A DNA stretch of 64,000 bases, taken from NCBI RefSeq assembly GCF_014697075.1, contig NZ_JACJRE010000035.1, forward strand, positions 1 through 64,000. Reading direction: 5' to 3'. The stretch comes from Tolypothrix sp. FACHB-123. GTDB taxonomy: Bacteria; Cyanobacteriota; Cyanobacteriia; Cyanobacteriales; Nostocaceae. The notes below the pieces were generated by a model. The model was not told the origin of the DNA, did not search any database, and saw only the letters and a program-made list of their open reading frames with translations. The translations under genes were made by a program, and so were the position numbers. Each line of letters opens with the position of its first letter. The stretch's first letter is position 1. Shown one piece after another: positions 9,497 through 18,784 of the stretch.

Positions 9497-11755
9497 ATGA
9501 CGATTAGTCCTCCGGAGCGAGAGGAAAAAAAGGCAAAAGTGATAGTCGATAACGATCCAGTACCTACCTCATTTGAAAGATGGGCAAAACCTGGTCATTT
9601 CGACAGAACTTTAGCCAGAGGTCCCAAAACCACCACATGGATTTGGAACCTGCACGCCCTCGCCCACGATTTTGATACACATACAAGCGATCTAGAAGAC
9701 ATCTCCCGCAAGATATTTGCTGCCCACTTCGGTCACTTAGCCGTAGTGACCATTTGGCTGAGCGGGATGATATTCCACGGCGCTAAGTTTTCCAACTACG
9801 AAGCTTGGTTAAGCGACCCTCTAAACGTTAAGCCTAGTGCGCAAGTCGTTTGGCCCATAGTCGGACAAGACATTTTAAACGGTGATGTTGGCGGTGGCTT
9901 CCACGGTATTCAAATCACCTCTGGCTTGTTCCAAGTATGGCGTGGCTGGGGTATTACCAACTCCTTCCAGTTGTACTGTACTGCCATCGGCGGCTTGGTA
10001 TTAGCAGGCTTATTCCTGTTTGCCGGTTGGTTCCATTACCACAAGCGCGCTCCCAAACTGGAATGGTTCCAGAATGTGGAGTCCATGCTGAACCACCACC
10101 TACAAGTATTGCTAGGTTGCGGTTCCTTGGGATGGGCTGGACACTTAATCCATGTGTCCGCACCAATCAATAAGCTGTTGGATGCAGGGGTAGCCGTCAA
10201 AGACGTTCCCTTGCCCCATGAGTTCATCCTGAACAAAGGCTTGTTGACAGAGCTTTATCCCAGCTTTGCTAGTGGTTTGGCACCTTTCTTCACCTTGAAC
10301 TGGGGTCAGTATGCTGACTTCTTAACCTTCAAGGGTGGTCTCAACCCAGTAACAGGCGGCTTGTGGCTGACAGATATTTCTCACCACCACTTGGCGATCG
10401 CTGTACTGTTTATCATTGCTGGTCACCAATACCGCACCAATTGGGGTATCGGTCACAGCATTAAAGAGATCCTCGAAAACCATAAAGGTCCTTTCACTGG
10501 TGAAGGCCACAAAGGTCTTTACGAAAACCTGACCACTTCTTGGCACGCTCAATTAGGTACTAACCTTGCCTTCTTGGGTTCCTTGACCATCATCATCGCG
10601 CACCACATGTACGCGATGCCACCCTATCCATATTTGGCAACTGATTACGCTACACAGTTGTGTATCTTTACTCACCATATGTGGATTGGTGGTTTCCTAA
10701 TCGTTGGGGGCGCTGCTCACGCAGCAATCTTCATGGTTCGGGATTACGATCCAGTTGTAAACCAAAACAACGTACTGGATCGGGTGATTCGTCACCGAGA
10801 TGCGATTATCTCTCACTTAAACTGGGTTTGTATTTTCCTCGGCTTCCACAGCTTTGGACTTTACATCCACAACGACACAATGCGTGCATTGGGTCGTCCC
10901 CAAGACATGTTCTCTGATACAGCAATTCAGTTGCAGCCAGTATTTGCACAATGGGTACAAAATATCCATGCCTTAGCTCCTGGTTCAACTGCACCTAATG
11001 CTCTAGAACCAGTTAGCTATGTCTTTGGCGGTGGTATTTTGGCTGTAGGTGGTAAAGTAGCCGCTGCTCCTATTGCTTTAGGTACAGCAGACTTCTTGGT
11101 TCACCACATTCATGCCTTTACTATTCACGTAACTGTCCTCATCCTGCTCAAGGGTGTGCTGTTTGCTCGTAGCTCTCGTCTAATTCCAGACAAAGCTAAC
11201 TTGGGCTTCCGCTTCCCTTGCGACGGTCCTGGTCGTGGTGGTACCTGCCAAGTTTCTGGTTGGGATCACGTCTTCCTAGGACTATTCTGGATGTACAACT
11301 CCCTGTCAATTGTAATTTTCCACTTCAGTTGGAAGATGCAGTCTGATGTATGGGGAACAGTAGACGCAGCAGGTAATGTAACTCACATTACTGGTGGTAA
11401 CTTTGCCCAAAGTGCCATCACAATCAACGGTTGGTTGCGTGACTTCTTGTGGGCGCAAGCTTCACAAGTAATCAACTCCTACGGAAGTGCACTGTCTGCT
11501 TACGGACTTATGTTCTTAGGCGCTCACTTTGTATGGGCATTCAGCTTGATGTTCCTGTTCAGTGGTCGTGGCTACTGGCAAGAACTGATTGAGTCCATCG
11601 TTTGGGCGCATAATAAACTGAAGGTAGCACCATCCATTCAGCCTCGTGCTTTGAGCATCACTCAAGGTCGGGCAGTAGGTGTAGCTCACTACCTCCTAGG
11701 AGGAATTGCTACTACCTGGGCATTCTTCCACGCACACATTCTTTCAGTAGGCTAG
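9497..11755 (+). CDS. psaA: Photosystem I core protein PsaA
   Basis: P700 chlorophyll a apoprotein A1, which forms the photosystem I heterodimer with PsaB in the thylakoid membrane. It binds the P700 special pair, most antenna chlorophylls, carotenoids, a phylloquinone and half of the Fx cluster. The 752-residue product has the expected eleven transmembrane helices rich in His ligands and the Fx loop [13 protein letters not shown] with Cys575 and Cys584. The N-terminus [15 protein letters not shown] and the C-terminus AHILSVG are standard. Start is fixed by the strong GGAGGT site. It is followed by psaB after 179 bases in the same direction, the usual operon. Confidence 0.99.
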   Translation: MTISPPEREEKKAKVIVDNDPVPTSFERWAKPGHFDRTLARGPKTTTWIWNLHALAHDFDTHTSDLEDISRKIFAAHFGHLAVVTIWLSGMIFHGAKFSNYEAWLSDPLNVKPSAQVVWPIVGQDILNGDVGGGFHGIQITSGLFQVWRGWGITNSFQLYCTAIGGLVLAGLFLFAGWFHYHKRAPKLEWFQNVESMLNHHLQVLLGCGSLGWAGHLIHVSAPINKLLDAGVAVKDVPLPHEFILNKGLLTELYPSFASGLAPFFTLNWGQYADFLTFKGGLNPVTGGLWLTDISHHHLAIAVLFIIAGHQYRTNWGIGHSIKEILENHKGPFTGEGHKGLYENLTTSWHAQLGTNLAFLGSLTIIIAHHMYAMPPYPYLATDYATQLCIFTHHMWIGGFLIVGGAAHAAIFMVRDYDPVVNQNNVLDRVIRHRDAIISHLNWVCIFLGFHSFGLYIHNDTMRALGRPQDMFSDTAIQLQPVFAQWVQNIHALAPGSTAPNALEPVSYVFGGGILAVGGKVAAAPIALGTADFLVHHIHAFTIHVTVLILLKGVLFARSSRLIPDKANLGFRFPCDGPGRGGTCQVSGWDHVFLGLFWMYNSLSIVIFHFSWKMQSDVWGTVDAAGNVTHITGGNFAQSAITINGWLRDFLWAQASQVINSYGSALSAYGLMFLGAHFVWAFSLMFLFSGRGYWQELIESIVWAHNKLKVAPSIQPRALSITQGRAVGVAHYLLGGIATTWAFFHAHILSVG

Positions 11756-11788
11756 CAATCAGCGAATTTAGGGTTTTGGTGAGGTAGC

Positions 11789-11817
11789 TTGCTCTGGGAG
11801 TTATAACCCACGAGCAA
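11789..11817 (+). other. Stem-loop in the psaA-psaB spacer
   Basis: ttgctc-tggg pairs with ccca-(c)-gagcaa, giving a 10-bp stem with one bulge and an 8-base loop. No T-run follows, so it is more likely an RNA processing or stability element than a terminator. Confidence 0.45.
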
Positions 11818-11934
11818 CTGCCAAACCAGGAAGATTTGAGATTTAGCCCAAAATCCCCAATCTATCACCAAAAGCTAAAATCCGAAATTAAAGCTGAAAC
11901 CTGATGGCTAAAGGTCAGAGGAATTATCAAACCT

Positions 11935-14160
11935 ATGGCAACAAAATTTCCAAAATTTAGCCAGGATCTCGCACAGGACCCGACTACTCGTCGGATATGG
12001 TATGCGATCGCTACAGGCAACGACTTTGAAAGCCATGATGGCATGACAGAAGAAAATCTTTATCAAAAGATTTTCGCTACTCACTTCGGTCACTTGGCAA
12101 TCATCTTCCTGTGGGCTTCCAGCCTCCTGTTTCACGTAGCCTGGCAAGGTAACTTTGAAGAGTGGATCAAAGATCCAATTCACATCCGCCCCATTGCTCA
12201 CGCAATTTGGGATCCCCACTTCGGTAAACCAGCGATCGAAGCTTTCACCCAAGCTGGCGCTAGTAATCCTGTAAACATTGCTTACTCTGGTGTTTACCAC
12301 TGGTGGTACACCATCGGTATGCGCACAAACAGCGAACTGTACACCGGTTCAGTTTTCCTTCTGCTGTTTGCAGCCGTACTACTGTTTGCAGGTTGGTTAC
12401 ACTTGCAACCCAAGTACCGTCCTAGCTTAGCTTGGTTCAAGAATGCTGAATCTCGCTTGAACCACCACTTAGCTGGTTTGTTCGGCGTTAGCTCTTTGGC
12501 TTGGGCTGGTCACCTAATTCACGTTGCTATCCCTGAAGCTCGCGGACAGCATGTAGGTTGGGACAACTTCCTCAGCACCGCTCCCCACCCAGCAGGGTTA
12601 CAACCCTTCTTCACTGGTAACTGGGGTGTTTATGCGCAAAACCCTGACACAGCAGGTCATGTTTTCAGCACATCCCAAGGTGCAGGTACTGCAATCCTGA
12701 CTTTCTTAGGTGGTTTCCATCCCCAAACAGAATCCCTGTGGCTGACTGACATTGCTCACCACCACTTGGCGATCGCTGTACTCTTCATTGTTGCTGGTCA
12801 CATGTACCGTACCAACTTTGGTATTGGTCACAGCATCAAAGAAATGATGAATGCCAAAACTTTCTTTGGCAAGCCTGTTGAAGGCCCGTTCAATATGCCT
12901 CACCAAGGTATATATGACACCTACAACAACTCTCTGCACTTCCAATTAGGTTGGCACCTAGCTTGTTTGGGTGTAATCACCTCTTTGGTAGCACAGCACA
13001 TGTACTCCCTGCCTCCTTATGCATTTATTGCTAAGGATTACACCACACAGGCAGCGTTGTACACCCACCACCAATACATCGCCATCTTCTTGATGGTTGG
13101 TGCTTTCGCCCACGGCGCTATCTTCTGGGTTCGTGACTACGACCCCGAACAAAACAAAGGTAACGTACTAGACCGTGTTCTCAAGCATAAAGAAGCGATT
13201 ATCTCCCACCTCAGCTGGGTATCTCTCTTCTTAGGCTTCCACACCCTAGGCTTATACGTTCACAACGACGTAGTAGTTGCTTTCGGTACTCCTGAAAAGC
13301 AAATCCTAATTGAGCCAGTATTTGCTCAGTTTATCCAAGCTGCTCATGGTAAAGTTCTCTACGGCTTAGATACTCTACTGTCTAACCCCGATAGCGTAGC
13401 CTACACAGCTTACCCCAACTACGGTAACGTTTGGTTACCTGGTTGGTTAGATGCCATCAACTCTGGCACTAACTCCCTCTTCTTAACAATTGGCCCTGGC
13501 GATTTCTTGGTACACCATGCGATCGCTCTAGGCTTGCACACCACCACCTTGATTCTCGTTAAGGGTGCTTTGGATGCCCGTGGCTCCAAGCTGATGCCCG
13601 ATAAAAAGGACTTCGGTTATGCATTCCCTTGCGACGGCCCTGGTCGTGGCGGTACTTGCGACATCTCTGCTTGGGACGCTTTCTATCTAGCTCTGTTCTG
13701 GGCATTGAACACAGTAGGTTGGTTAACCTTCTACTGGCACTGGAAACACCTGGGTATTTGGCAAGGTAACGTTGCTCAGTTCAACGAAAACTCCACCTAC
13801 CTCATGGGCTGGTTCCGTGACTACCTCTGGGCTAACTCCGCTCAGTTGATCAATGGTTACAACCCCTACGGCGTTAATAACCTGTCTGTTTGGGCTTGGA
13901 TGTTCCTATTCGGTCACCTAGTTTGGGCAACAGGCTTCATGTTCCTCATCTCCTGGAGAGGTTACTGGCAAGAGTTGATTGAAACTCTAGTTTGGGCACA
14001 CGAGCGCACTCCTCTAGCTAACCTAGTTCGCTGGAAAGACAAGCCCGTTGCACTCTCCATCGTTCAAGCTCGTTTGGTTGGTCTAGCTCACTTCACCGTC
14101 GGCTACTTCGTAACCTACGCAGCGTTCCTAATTGCTTCTACTGCTGGTAAGTTCGGTTGA
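11935..14160 (+). CDS. psaB: Photosystem I core protein PsaB
   Basis: P700 chlorophyll a apoprotein A2, partner of PsaA in the photosystem I reaction centre. The 741-residue product begins [20 protein letters not shown] and carries the second Fx ligand loop [13 protein letters not shown] with Cys566 and Cys575. Eleven hydrophobic helices with many His chlorophyll ligands are evident, and the length is normal. A possible ribosome site (AGAGGAA) lies about 12 bases before the ATG, a rather long spacing. The gene ends 29 bases before a strong terminator, so psaA-psaB is a closed two-gene unit. Confidence 0.99.
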   Translation: MATKFPKFSQDLAQDPTTRRIWYAIATGNDFESHDGMTEENLYQKIFATHFGHLAIIFLWASSLLFHVAWQGNFEEWIKDPIHIRPIAHAIWDPHFGKPAIEAFTQAGASNPVNIAYSGVYHWWYTIGMRTNSELYTGSVFLLLFAAVLLFAGWLHLQPKYRPSLAWFKNAESRLNHHLAGLFGVSSLAWAGHLIHVAIPEARGQHVGWDNFLSTAPHPAGLQPFFTGNWGVYAQNPDTAGHVFSTSQGAGTAILTFLGGFHPQTESLWLTDIAHHHLAIAVLFIVAGHMYRTNFGIGHSIKEMMNAKTFFGKPVEGPFNMPHQGIYDTYNNSLHFQLGWHLACLGVITSLVAQHMYSLPPYAFIAKDYTTQAALYTHHQYIAIFLMVGAFAHGAIFWVRDYDPEQNKGNVLDRVLKHKEAIISHLSWVSLFLGFHTLGLYVHNDVVVAFGTPEKQILIEPVFAQFIQAAHGKVLYGLDTLLSNPDSVAYTAYPNYGNVWLPGWLDAINSGTNSLFLTIGPGDFLVHHAIALGLHTTTLILVKGALDARGSKLMPDKKDFGYAFPCDGPGRGGTCDISAWDAFYLALFWALNTVGWLTFYWHWKHLGIWQGNVAQFNENSTYLMGWFRDYLWANSAQLINGYNPYGVNNLSVWAWMFLFGHLVWATGFMFLISWRGYWQELIETLVWAHERTPLANLVRWKDKPVALSIVQARLVGLAHFTVGYFVTYAAFLIASTAGKFG

Positions 14161-14189
14161 TCTGGCTACTAGTTTGTAGGTGATTAAAC

Positions 14190-14223
14190 AAAATCCCCCA
14201 CTCTGTAAGTGGGGGATTTTGCT
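14190..14223 (+). terminator. Rho-independent terminator after psaB
   Basis: A perfect 13-bp stem (14190-14202 with 14208-14220), a 5-base loop and a GC-rich core ending in TTTT. This is the clearest intrinsic terminator in the window and separates psaAB from the cassette that follows. Confidence 0.92.
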
Positions 14224-14395
14224 TGTATAAAATTGGCTATTGCTTGCTTGTAAATAACCTCTAGAAGTGAAAGCAATAGATTTGCTAGAATTTTAGTAAT
14301 TTCAAAAATAAAGTTTTGTAAAAGAAAATTTATTAGCCTTACAAAAGTTTGCAGTAACTTTACATGTTAGGTTTTTGTAATTTGGTGTGAAAAAT

Positions 14396-15079
14396 ATGGC
14401 AGAACTAGAAATCCCAGACAGATATAAGCCTGGGTTCGAGAAACTCTTAAGCATTGACAACAGAACTGTAGATGAATTAATGGCGGCCTTGAAGCAAGCA
14501 ACTCCATCGCTGCTGATTGAGGATTTAGCTTCAACAGTTGCGTCAAAAGTTCAGGCTTTGACAGTAGAAGAAATCATAGATGTCGTAGAAGCTTTAATTT
14601 CTTTATATAATTTTCGAGACTACTCTGGTGAATCGATAGAGGATCTTGTAGAGAGGCTCAGTCAGTCTGTTCGAGATGATGAAGAATTTCTAGATATTTC
14701 CGATGAACAAAAACAAGAATTTAAGCATAAATTAACTGCTTTCTTAGAATTTGATGGTGTACTTAGTGTTACCTCCAAAGCAATAAACGTCGTGCGCGAT
14801 CATGAACGTGTGTTTACACGCTCTCGTGTTTTGACAGATATGCGTCCCATATTTGAATCGGACATAGAAAAAGGCCCAGCAGGTGTCGCAATAGTTCACA
14901 TGCTGAAAATTGAGTATGTAGATTTAGATGGGACACATGAATTTTTTGTCGCTTTGGATTCAATAGATTTAGAACAATTACGCGAGCAATTAGATAGAGC
15001 AGATAGAAAAGCAAAAGCTATTGAGTTAATGTTAGGCAGAGTAAATATCCCTTATTTGAATTACCTAGATGTGGAGTAA
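14396..15079 (+). CDS. Conserved protein of unknown function, cassette gene 1
   Basis: A soluble 227-residue protein with no motif I can link to a known activity. The first half is helical (VDELMAALKQATPSLLIEDL, VQALTVEEIIDVVEALISLY), and the second half holds a well-conserved-looking block (HERVFTRSRVLTDMRPIF, GVAIVHMLKIEYVDLDGTHE, FFVALDSIDLEQLREQLDRA). I recall proteins with the same RILTDxRP / VIVHxLKI / VALDsxDL pattern annotated only as hypothetical in many bacteria. Start ATG 14396; a GTG at 14387 would add three residues. It is followed after 11 bases by gene 2, which overlaps gene 3, so the three form an operon. A role as regulator, antitoxin or immunity component is possible but unproven. 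Confidence 0.8.
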   Translation: MAELEIPDRYKPGFEKLLSIDNRTVDELMAALKQATPSLLIEDLASTVASKVQALTVEEIIDVVEALISLYNFRDYSGESIEDLVERLSQSVRDDEEFLDISDEQKQEFKHKLTAFLEFDGVLSVTSKAINVVRDHERVFTRSRVLTDMRPIFESDIEKGPAGVAIVHMLKIEYVDLDGTHEFFVALDSIDLEQLREQLDRADRKAKAIELMLGRVNIPYLNYLDVE

Positions 15080-15090
15080 AGGTTATAAAA

Positions 15091-15660
15091 ATGGCAGTAG
15101 TAGAAAAGCTCAAGCTTAATCCTTGGATTCAGGAAGCTCGAGAGAGACAGAGTTTCAAGCGCTCTCAGTTAGTTGATTCAGTCAGCGACTATGGATTTGT
15201 AGTTAATAAGAACAAGTCAAAGGTTAAGTTTGGCTTGAATTATCCAGAGGATAAACGAAGAATAGGCAACGAGAATAACTATGATACTTTACTCTCCTTA
15301 AAAAAACCTAAATGTCGTCAATATGGACGAGGCAATCGTTCCCAATATTACGCTGTTTCTAAACAAGTTGAGATAGAAGATACTTTTGCAGCGCTTGTTA
15401 AACAATGGCGTGAAGAAAACCGAGGAGTATCATCTACTAATCAAATATCAATGCACCCTGCATACCAACAAATTATTGGAATGGGTGAAGCGGTAATACC
15501 GCTACTACTAAAAGAGCTTGAGAAGAAATCTGGACAATGGTTCTGGGCACTAAAATCTATTACCAGAGAAGATGCTGTACCTCCAGAGTATAAAGGAAAC
15601 ACAAAAGAGATGACAAAGGCTTGGCTGGATTGGGGTAGGAGAAAAGGCTATAAGTGGTAG
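15091..15660 (+). CDS. Conserved protein of unknown function, cassette gene 2
   Basis: A 189-residue protein in two parts. Residues 1-105 are basic and low in complexity (rich in Lys/Arg/Asn/Ser), and may be disordered or nucleic-acid binding. Residues about 115-189 form a compact module with HPAYQQIIGMGEAVIPLLLKEL, QWFWALKSITREDAVP and a Trp/Gly-rich end (AWLDWGRRKGYKW), which resembles a single HEAT-like helical pair. I remember this C-terminal module being encoded next to DUF7689 genes elsewhere, which supports a fixed pairing. The ATG at 15091 lies 11 bases after gene 1, with a weak AAAGG-like site. Its stop overlaps the GTG start of gene 3, suggesting translational coupling. Confidence 0.78.
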   Translation: MAVVEKLKLNPWIQEARERQSFKRSQLVDSVSDYGFVVNKNKSKVKFGLNYPEDKRRIGNENNYDTLLSLKKPKCRQYGRGNRSQYYAVSKQVEIEDTFAALVKQWREENRGVSSTNQISMHPAYQQIIGMGEAVIPLLLKELEKKSGQWFWALKSITREDAVPPEYKGNTKEMTKAWLDWGRRKGYKW

Positions 15661-16121
15661 GTAATAATTTTTGGATAAGGAATGTAAAATCATGGATTGA
15701 ACGTGATTATCCCAATTTAATTACCCACGGCTATAACATTACAAGTCCAGATACACCTGACTACAACTGTGTTGGTTGGGCAGCAGAGGATGATCAAAAT
15801 TGGTGGTGGCCAGATATTCAAAATTTACACTACTGGCCTCCAGGTGTTCCTAGGGAAGAGACTATTGAGGCTTTTAAACAAGCATTTAGAACACTTGGTT
15901 ATGAAGTCTGTGAAAATGATGTCTTGGAAGAAGGATTTCAAAAAATAGCAATATATGCTAATTCAAATAAAGTACCGACGCATGTTGCTAGACAGCTTCC
16001 TAGTGGTAAATGGACAAGTAAGCTTGGTCAAGATGAAGATATAGAGCATAATAATTTACAAGGATTAACGGGACAGCCTGGATATGGTGAGGTTGCCTGC
16101 ATTATGAGAAGAGCAATTTAA
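15654..16121 (+). CDS. DUF7689-like protein with papain-type Cys/His pattern, cassette gene 3
   Basis: A 155-residue protein that looks like the DUF7689 family. Visible are YNCVGWAAED with a Cys at a helix start, a WWWP and HYWPPG aromatic patch, GYEVCENDVLEEGFQKIAIY, then THVARQLPSGKWTSKLG and EDIEHN. A Cys early and His residues in later strands are arranged as in NlpC/P60 and papain-like peptidases or amidases; this activity is inference. The GTG start at 15654 overlaps the end of gene 2 by seven bases; an internal start is unlikely because the conserved block begins near residue 30. There is no signal peptide, so it acts in the cytoplasm or is delivered with a partner. It could be the effector of the three-gene cassette. 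Confidence 0.75.
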   Translation: MVGNNFWIRNVKSWIERDYPNLITHGYNITSPDTPDYNCVGWAAEDDQNWWWPDIQNLHYWPPGVPREETIEAFKQAFRTLGYEVCENDVLEEGFQKIAIYANSNKVPTHVARQLPSGKWTSKLGQDEDIEHNNLQGLTGQPGYGEVACIMRRAI

Positions 16122-16276
16122 CTTTTATTATTGGTGATTTTCTCGATTATTTGAACTCAACGATTTGAGGCTGAAAAAGTACTACATCTGTACAAATCCT
16201 TCTTCAAATTGACAGCACATTAATGGAAAAGATAAACAAAGAGTGGGCAAGAATTCATATATATTAAATAAATATC

Positions 16277-17377
16277 TCAATTAAGTTTAGGTGCAATCCC
16301 CCACACTTTAATTTGTTTATCAAAACTACCACTGGCTAACATTTGCCCATTGGGGCTAAAAGCGATCGCACTTACCCAATCTGTATGCTCATTGAGTGTA
16401 GTAATTAACTCGCCTGTAGTCCAATCCCACAGTTTAATTCCGTCTTTACCAGCACTAGCAAGAGTTTTACCATCAGGATTAATAGCGATCGCATTTACCC
16501 AGTTGTTATGTCCTTTAAGGGTGCGGACTAGTTCGCCAGTATAAATATTCCAAATTTTAATAGTGCGATCGCGACTAGCAGTAATTAAATTTTTTCCGTC
16601 TGGGGTAAAAGCTACAGTGGTGACTAAATCAACATGTCCGACATAAGCGCGAATTAATTTTTCGCTACCTAAGTTCCACAGTTTCACTACACCTTGATAG
16701 TCTCCACTGGCTAAAGTTTTTCCATCAGGGCTAACTGCAAGGGTATGAATTAAATTACCAAAACTGGCTAAAGTTGCTAAAGGACGCTGCTGTGGTAAAT
16801 CCCATAAGCGAATTCCATCCATTGCGCCGCTGACGAGAACTTGATTATCTGGGGAAACAGCTAAAGACAGCACATTAGTACTATGTCCCACAAAAGAACG
16901 TTTAAATTTTTGATTTTTTAAATTCCACAGATTAATTGTGTAATCACTACTACAGCTGGCAAGGGTTTGTCCATCGGGGGAAATTACCAAAGATTCCACC
17001 GCTGTTTTATGTGCTTTACGAATCGTCCCCACTCTATTTCCTGTTGTGAGATTCCACAGGCGAATTACACCTTCATTTTCCGCTCCACCACTAGCGAGAA
17101 TTTTGCTATCCGGACTAAAAGCTAGAGATTTTACTGTTCCCCCATGTCCATGAAGAGTGTAAATTAACTGAGGATGAGCAAAATCGCTTCTAGATTGTAA
17201 CTTTGTTGGTTCTACGGCAGCATGAGCAGTTTTCTCAGAAAATCCTTGCCAGATTGTAGACGGAAAAGTCATAGCAGCCATAAATGCCAAGACAATATAC
17301 GGGCGAAGCACAGAATAATTTCTAACTTTTCCCTTACTGCTCACTGTCGTTTCCCATTTTGTAACACCTGCTGCCAC
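16277..17377 (-). CDS. Secreted or membrane-anchored WD40 repeat protein
   Basis: A 366-residue protein with a basic N-terminus, a hydrophobic segment (about residues 27-43) and AHAAVEP, which looks like a signal peptide cleavage site. After it come seven WD40 repeats, each with GH ... V ... LAFSPDG ... LASGS.D ... IKLW patterns (for example GHGGTVKSLAFSPDSKILAS and EHTDWVSAIAFSPNGQMLAS). This should give one complete seven-bladed propeller, a protein-interaction scaffold in the periplasm. Filamentous cyanobacteria carry many WD40 proteins. No kinase or peptidase domain is fused here, and neighbours give no functional hint. The GTG/ATG choice at the 5' end is uncertain within about 12 residues. 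Confidence 0.88.
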   Translation of the reverse strand: MAAGVTKWETTVSSKGKVRNYSVLRPYIVLAFMAAMTFPSTIWQGFSEKTAHAAVEPTKLQSRSDFAHPQLIYTLHGHGGTVKSLAFSPDSKILASGGAENEGVIRLWNLTTGNRVGTIRKAHKTAVESLVISPDGQTLASCSSDYTINLWNLKNQKFKRSFVGHSTNVLSLAVSPDNQVLVSGAMDGIRLWDLPQQRPLATLASFGNLIHTLAVSPDGKTLASGDYQGVVKLWNLGSEKLIRAYVGHVDLVTTVAFTPDGKNLITASRDRTIKIWNIYTGELVRTLKGHNNWVNAIAINPDGKTLASAGKDGIKLWDWTTGELITTLNEHTDWVSAIAFSPNGQMLASGSFDKQIKVWGIAPKLN

Positions 17378-17420
17378 CGTACTCTACTTTTCGTACAGCC
17401 GTCCTCCGAGCGTATACTGA

Positions 17421-17458
17421 GGTGTTGGGTGTTGGGCATTGGGCATTGGGCATGGGTG
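17421..17458. repeat. Short tandem heptamer repeats (TTGGGCA family)
   Basis: Four to five copies of a GTTGGGT/TTGGGCA heptamer lie upstream of the WD40 gene. The same family recurs near 25.8, 27.4, 28.0, 36.7 and 39.1 kb. Confidence 0.85.
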
Positions 17459-17573
17459 GACTAATGACTATCAACGAACGCAAAATACTTCACTTGGAAA
17501 ACTCCCAGTGAAGAACATCAAGACCACGTTACCCTACCAAGGTACTGTGCTTTTATTTTTGAATTTTGAATTG

Positions 17574-17873
17574 TTACTGTGGTGGTTTTTTCTTCGTTAC
17601 AGTCAGCATAGGTAAAGTCGTGCTAGAAGAACGAGATGGGAGGTAATGCTGAACAACAGGCTCCTCTTCTGGTAAAGGGCGACTTTGCTGAATGCGCCAG
17701 AGTTTTACACCAAGGCTAACTCCGGCTGTAACCAAACCAAAGGTAAATAACGACCAACTATCATCTAAACCACCAATCAGCGCATCTACTACGCCCATTG
17801 TGATTAATAAACTAACGATTGGCTCTTTGCGGTAGGATGACTTCAAAAAACGAGGAAATATAACGTTCATCAC
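17574..17873 (-). CDS. Small conserved membrane protein
   Basis: A 99-residue protein with two predicted transmembrane helices (about residues 18-36 and 40-60, with the turn GGLDDSW between them) and a polar, Pro/Ser/Thr-rich C-terminal tail. I do not recognise the family by name, though short two-helix proteins of this shape are widespread in cyanobacteria. ATG start with MMNV; the second Met is an alternative. It stands alone between the WD40 gene and the high-light-inducible protein gene on the same strand. Confidence 0.65.
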   Translation of the reverse strand: MMNVIFPRFLKSSYRKEPIVSLLITMGVVDALIGGLDDSWSLFTFGLVTAGVSLGVKLWRIQQSRPLPEEEPVVQHYLPSRSSSTTLPMLTVTKKKPPQ

Positions 17874-18201
17874 TGTTTAATTTGATTTCGTTTGGCTTTT
17901 CGTCAAAGAAAATAAGTCTTTCCTTGATCCCTCTGCCTTTGGGTGCAGTTAGTCAAGAAATTGAAAGTATTATAATTATCTTCAGTAGGAGAGGAAGTGT
18001 AGTAATTTACCTTCTTGCACATAGAATTGCAAGTTTTGGATAAATTCATCACTTTTGCTGGATCTCTTAGCCATAGACGGTAAGTGTTGAGAGGTAGTTT
18101 CGCTATCTATTACTTAAGTTAAAACCAGCTAGAATACCCAGCTGGTTAGAACTCTTCTAATTACTAGCTTACAACCTTCATGCTTGTGCGTTGTGGCTGA
18201 T
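17874..18201. other. Intergenic region downstream of hli gene
   Basis: About 328 bases with no convincing coding frame. It contains the hli terminator at 18121-18147 and, at its left end, the promoter region of the small membrane protein gene. Confidence 0.5.
18117..18147 (-). terminator. Terminator of the high-light-inducible gene
   Basis: On the minus strand, aaccagct (18140-18147) pairs with agctggtt (18123-18130) around a 9-base loop, followed by ttttaactt. This is an 8-bp stem with a short T-run, 55 bases past the hli stop. Confidence 0.6.
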
Positions 18202-18375
18202 CTACTTGAGACCGAGCCATGATAGCACGCCTTGATTGGTGACGTATTCAATTACCACCATTAAGATGAAGCCAATCATTGCTGCTCGACCATTTAATCG
18301 TTCGGCATATTCGTTAAAGCCTAACTTTGGTTCCTCTAGTTTGGGTGTAACAGTTGGCTTTGGTTGTGTCATCAT
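18202..18375 (-). CDS. High-light-inducible protein (one-helix chlorophyll-binding)
   Basis: A 57-residue HLIP/SCP-type protein of the thylakoid membrane. It has the chlorophyll-binding helix signature of the LHC superfamily, YAERLNGRAAMIGFILMVVIEY, with Glu, Asn and Arg as ligand and ion-pair residues. These proteins bind chlorophyll and carotenoid and quench excess energy or protect new photosystems under light stress. The longer frame would begin at 18402, but a GAGAGGAA ribosome site (around 18383-18390) sits inside that extension, seven bases before the ATG at 18375, so I chose the shorter form starting MMTQPKPT. The Pro-rich N-terminus is typical. Confidence 0.92.
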   Translation of the reverse strand: MMTQPKPTVTPKLEEPKLGFNEYAERLNGRAAMIGFILMVVIEYVTNQGVLSWLGLK

Positions 18376-18585
18376 TAACAATTCCTCTCTTATATTCGGC
18401 AAACGAAATTGGTCGTGAAAAGTCTGTAGACGTTGCGACTGTTTGCTGAGTTGTCTTCAACTTAGCACCATTGTGACTAGCCTTCAGACATTAGAACTTC
18501 CTTTGGTGTGGAACTGACTTGCTCTGCTAGGAACTCAAGCTACATTGCTTTAGTAACCAAGCAGCAGCTTTGGGGGACGACCCCA

Positions 18586-18603
18586 TGTAAACAGAAGTTT
18601 ACA
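18586..18603. promoter_or_regulatory. Perfect inverted repeat TGTAAAC-N4-GTTTACA
   Basis: 7-bp perfect arms with a 4-base spacer, in the hli/ald divergent region about 210 bases upstream of the hli start. The half-site GTTTACA resembles the TTTACA-type half-sites of RpaB HLR1 boxes, but here they are inverted rather than direct. Confidence 0.45.
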
Positions 18604-18728
18604 ATTTTTTATTATTCTTTATATATTTTAGAAAGACTAGGGCAATAGTCAAGGGTAAGACTTGGTCGCACCGTAATGGAAGTTAAAAAACACAAGAGCA
18701 ATTTAGTTAGCAATCCTGAATACGGAAG

Positions 18729-18751
18729 TAGCCAGTCGATTACTGGCAGGC
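18729..18751. promoter_or_regulatory. Candidate operator upstream of ald
   Basis: A palindrome (tagccagt ... actggc-ag-gcta) about 35 bases before the ald start. Its size and position suit a dimeric regulator such as an Lrp-type protein, but this is inference only. Confidence 0.35.
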
Positions 18752-18784
18752 TAAAGTGTAACCACAATTTATCAGAGGCTATAA

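Larger units (their letters stand above)
18376..18784. promoter_or_regulatory. Divergent promoter region of hli and ald
   Basis: About 409 bases between two divergent genes. It holds a perfect inverted repeat tgtaaac-agaa-gtttaca (18586-18603), preceded by a gggg-acga-cccc hairpin (18573-18584), and nearer to ald a second palindrome, gccagt-cgatt-actggc (18731-18747). No exact NtcA site (GTA-N8-TAC) is seen; the nearest match has ten spacer bases (18728-18743). Confidence 0.5.

Noticed and set aside
18728-18743. NtcA binding site upstream of ald
   Set aside because: GTA and TAC are ten bases apart, not eight, and the positions are part of another palindrome.
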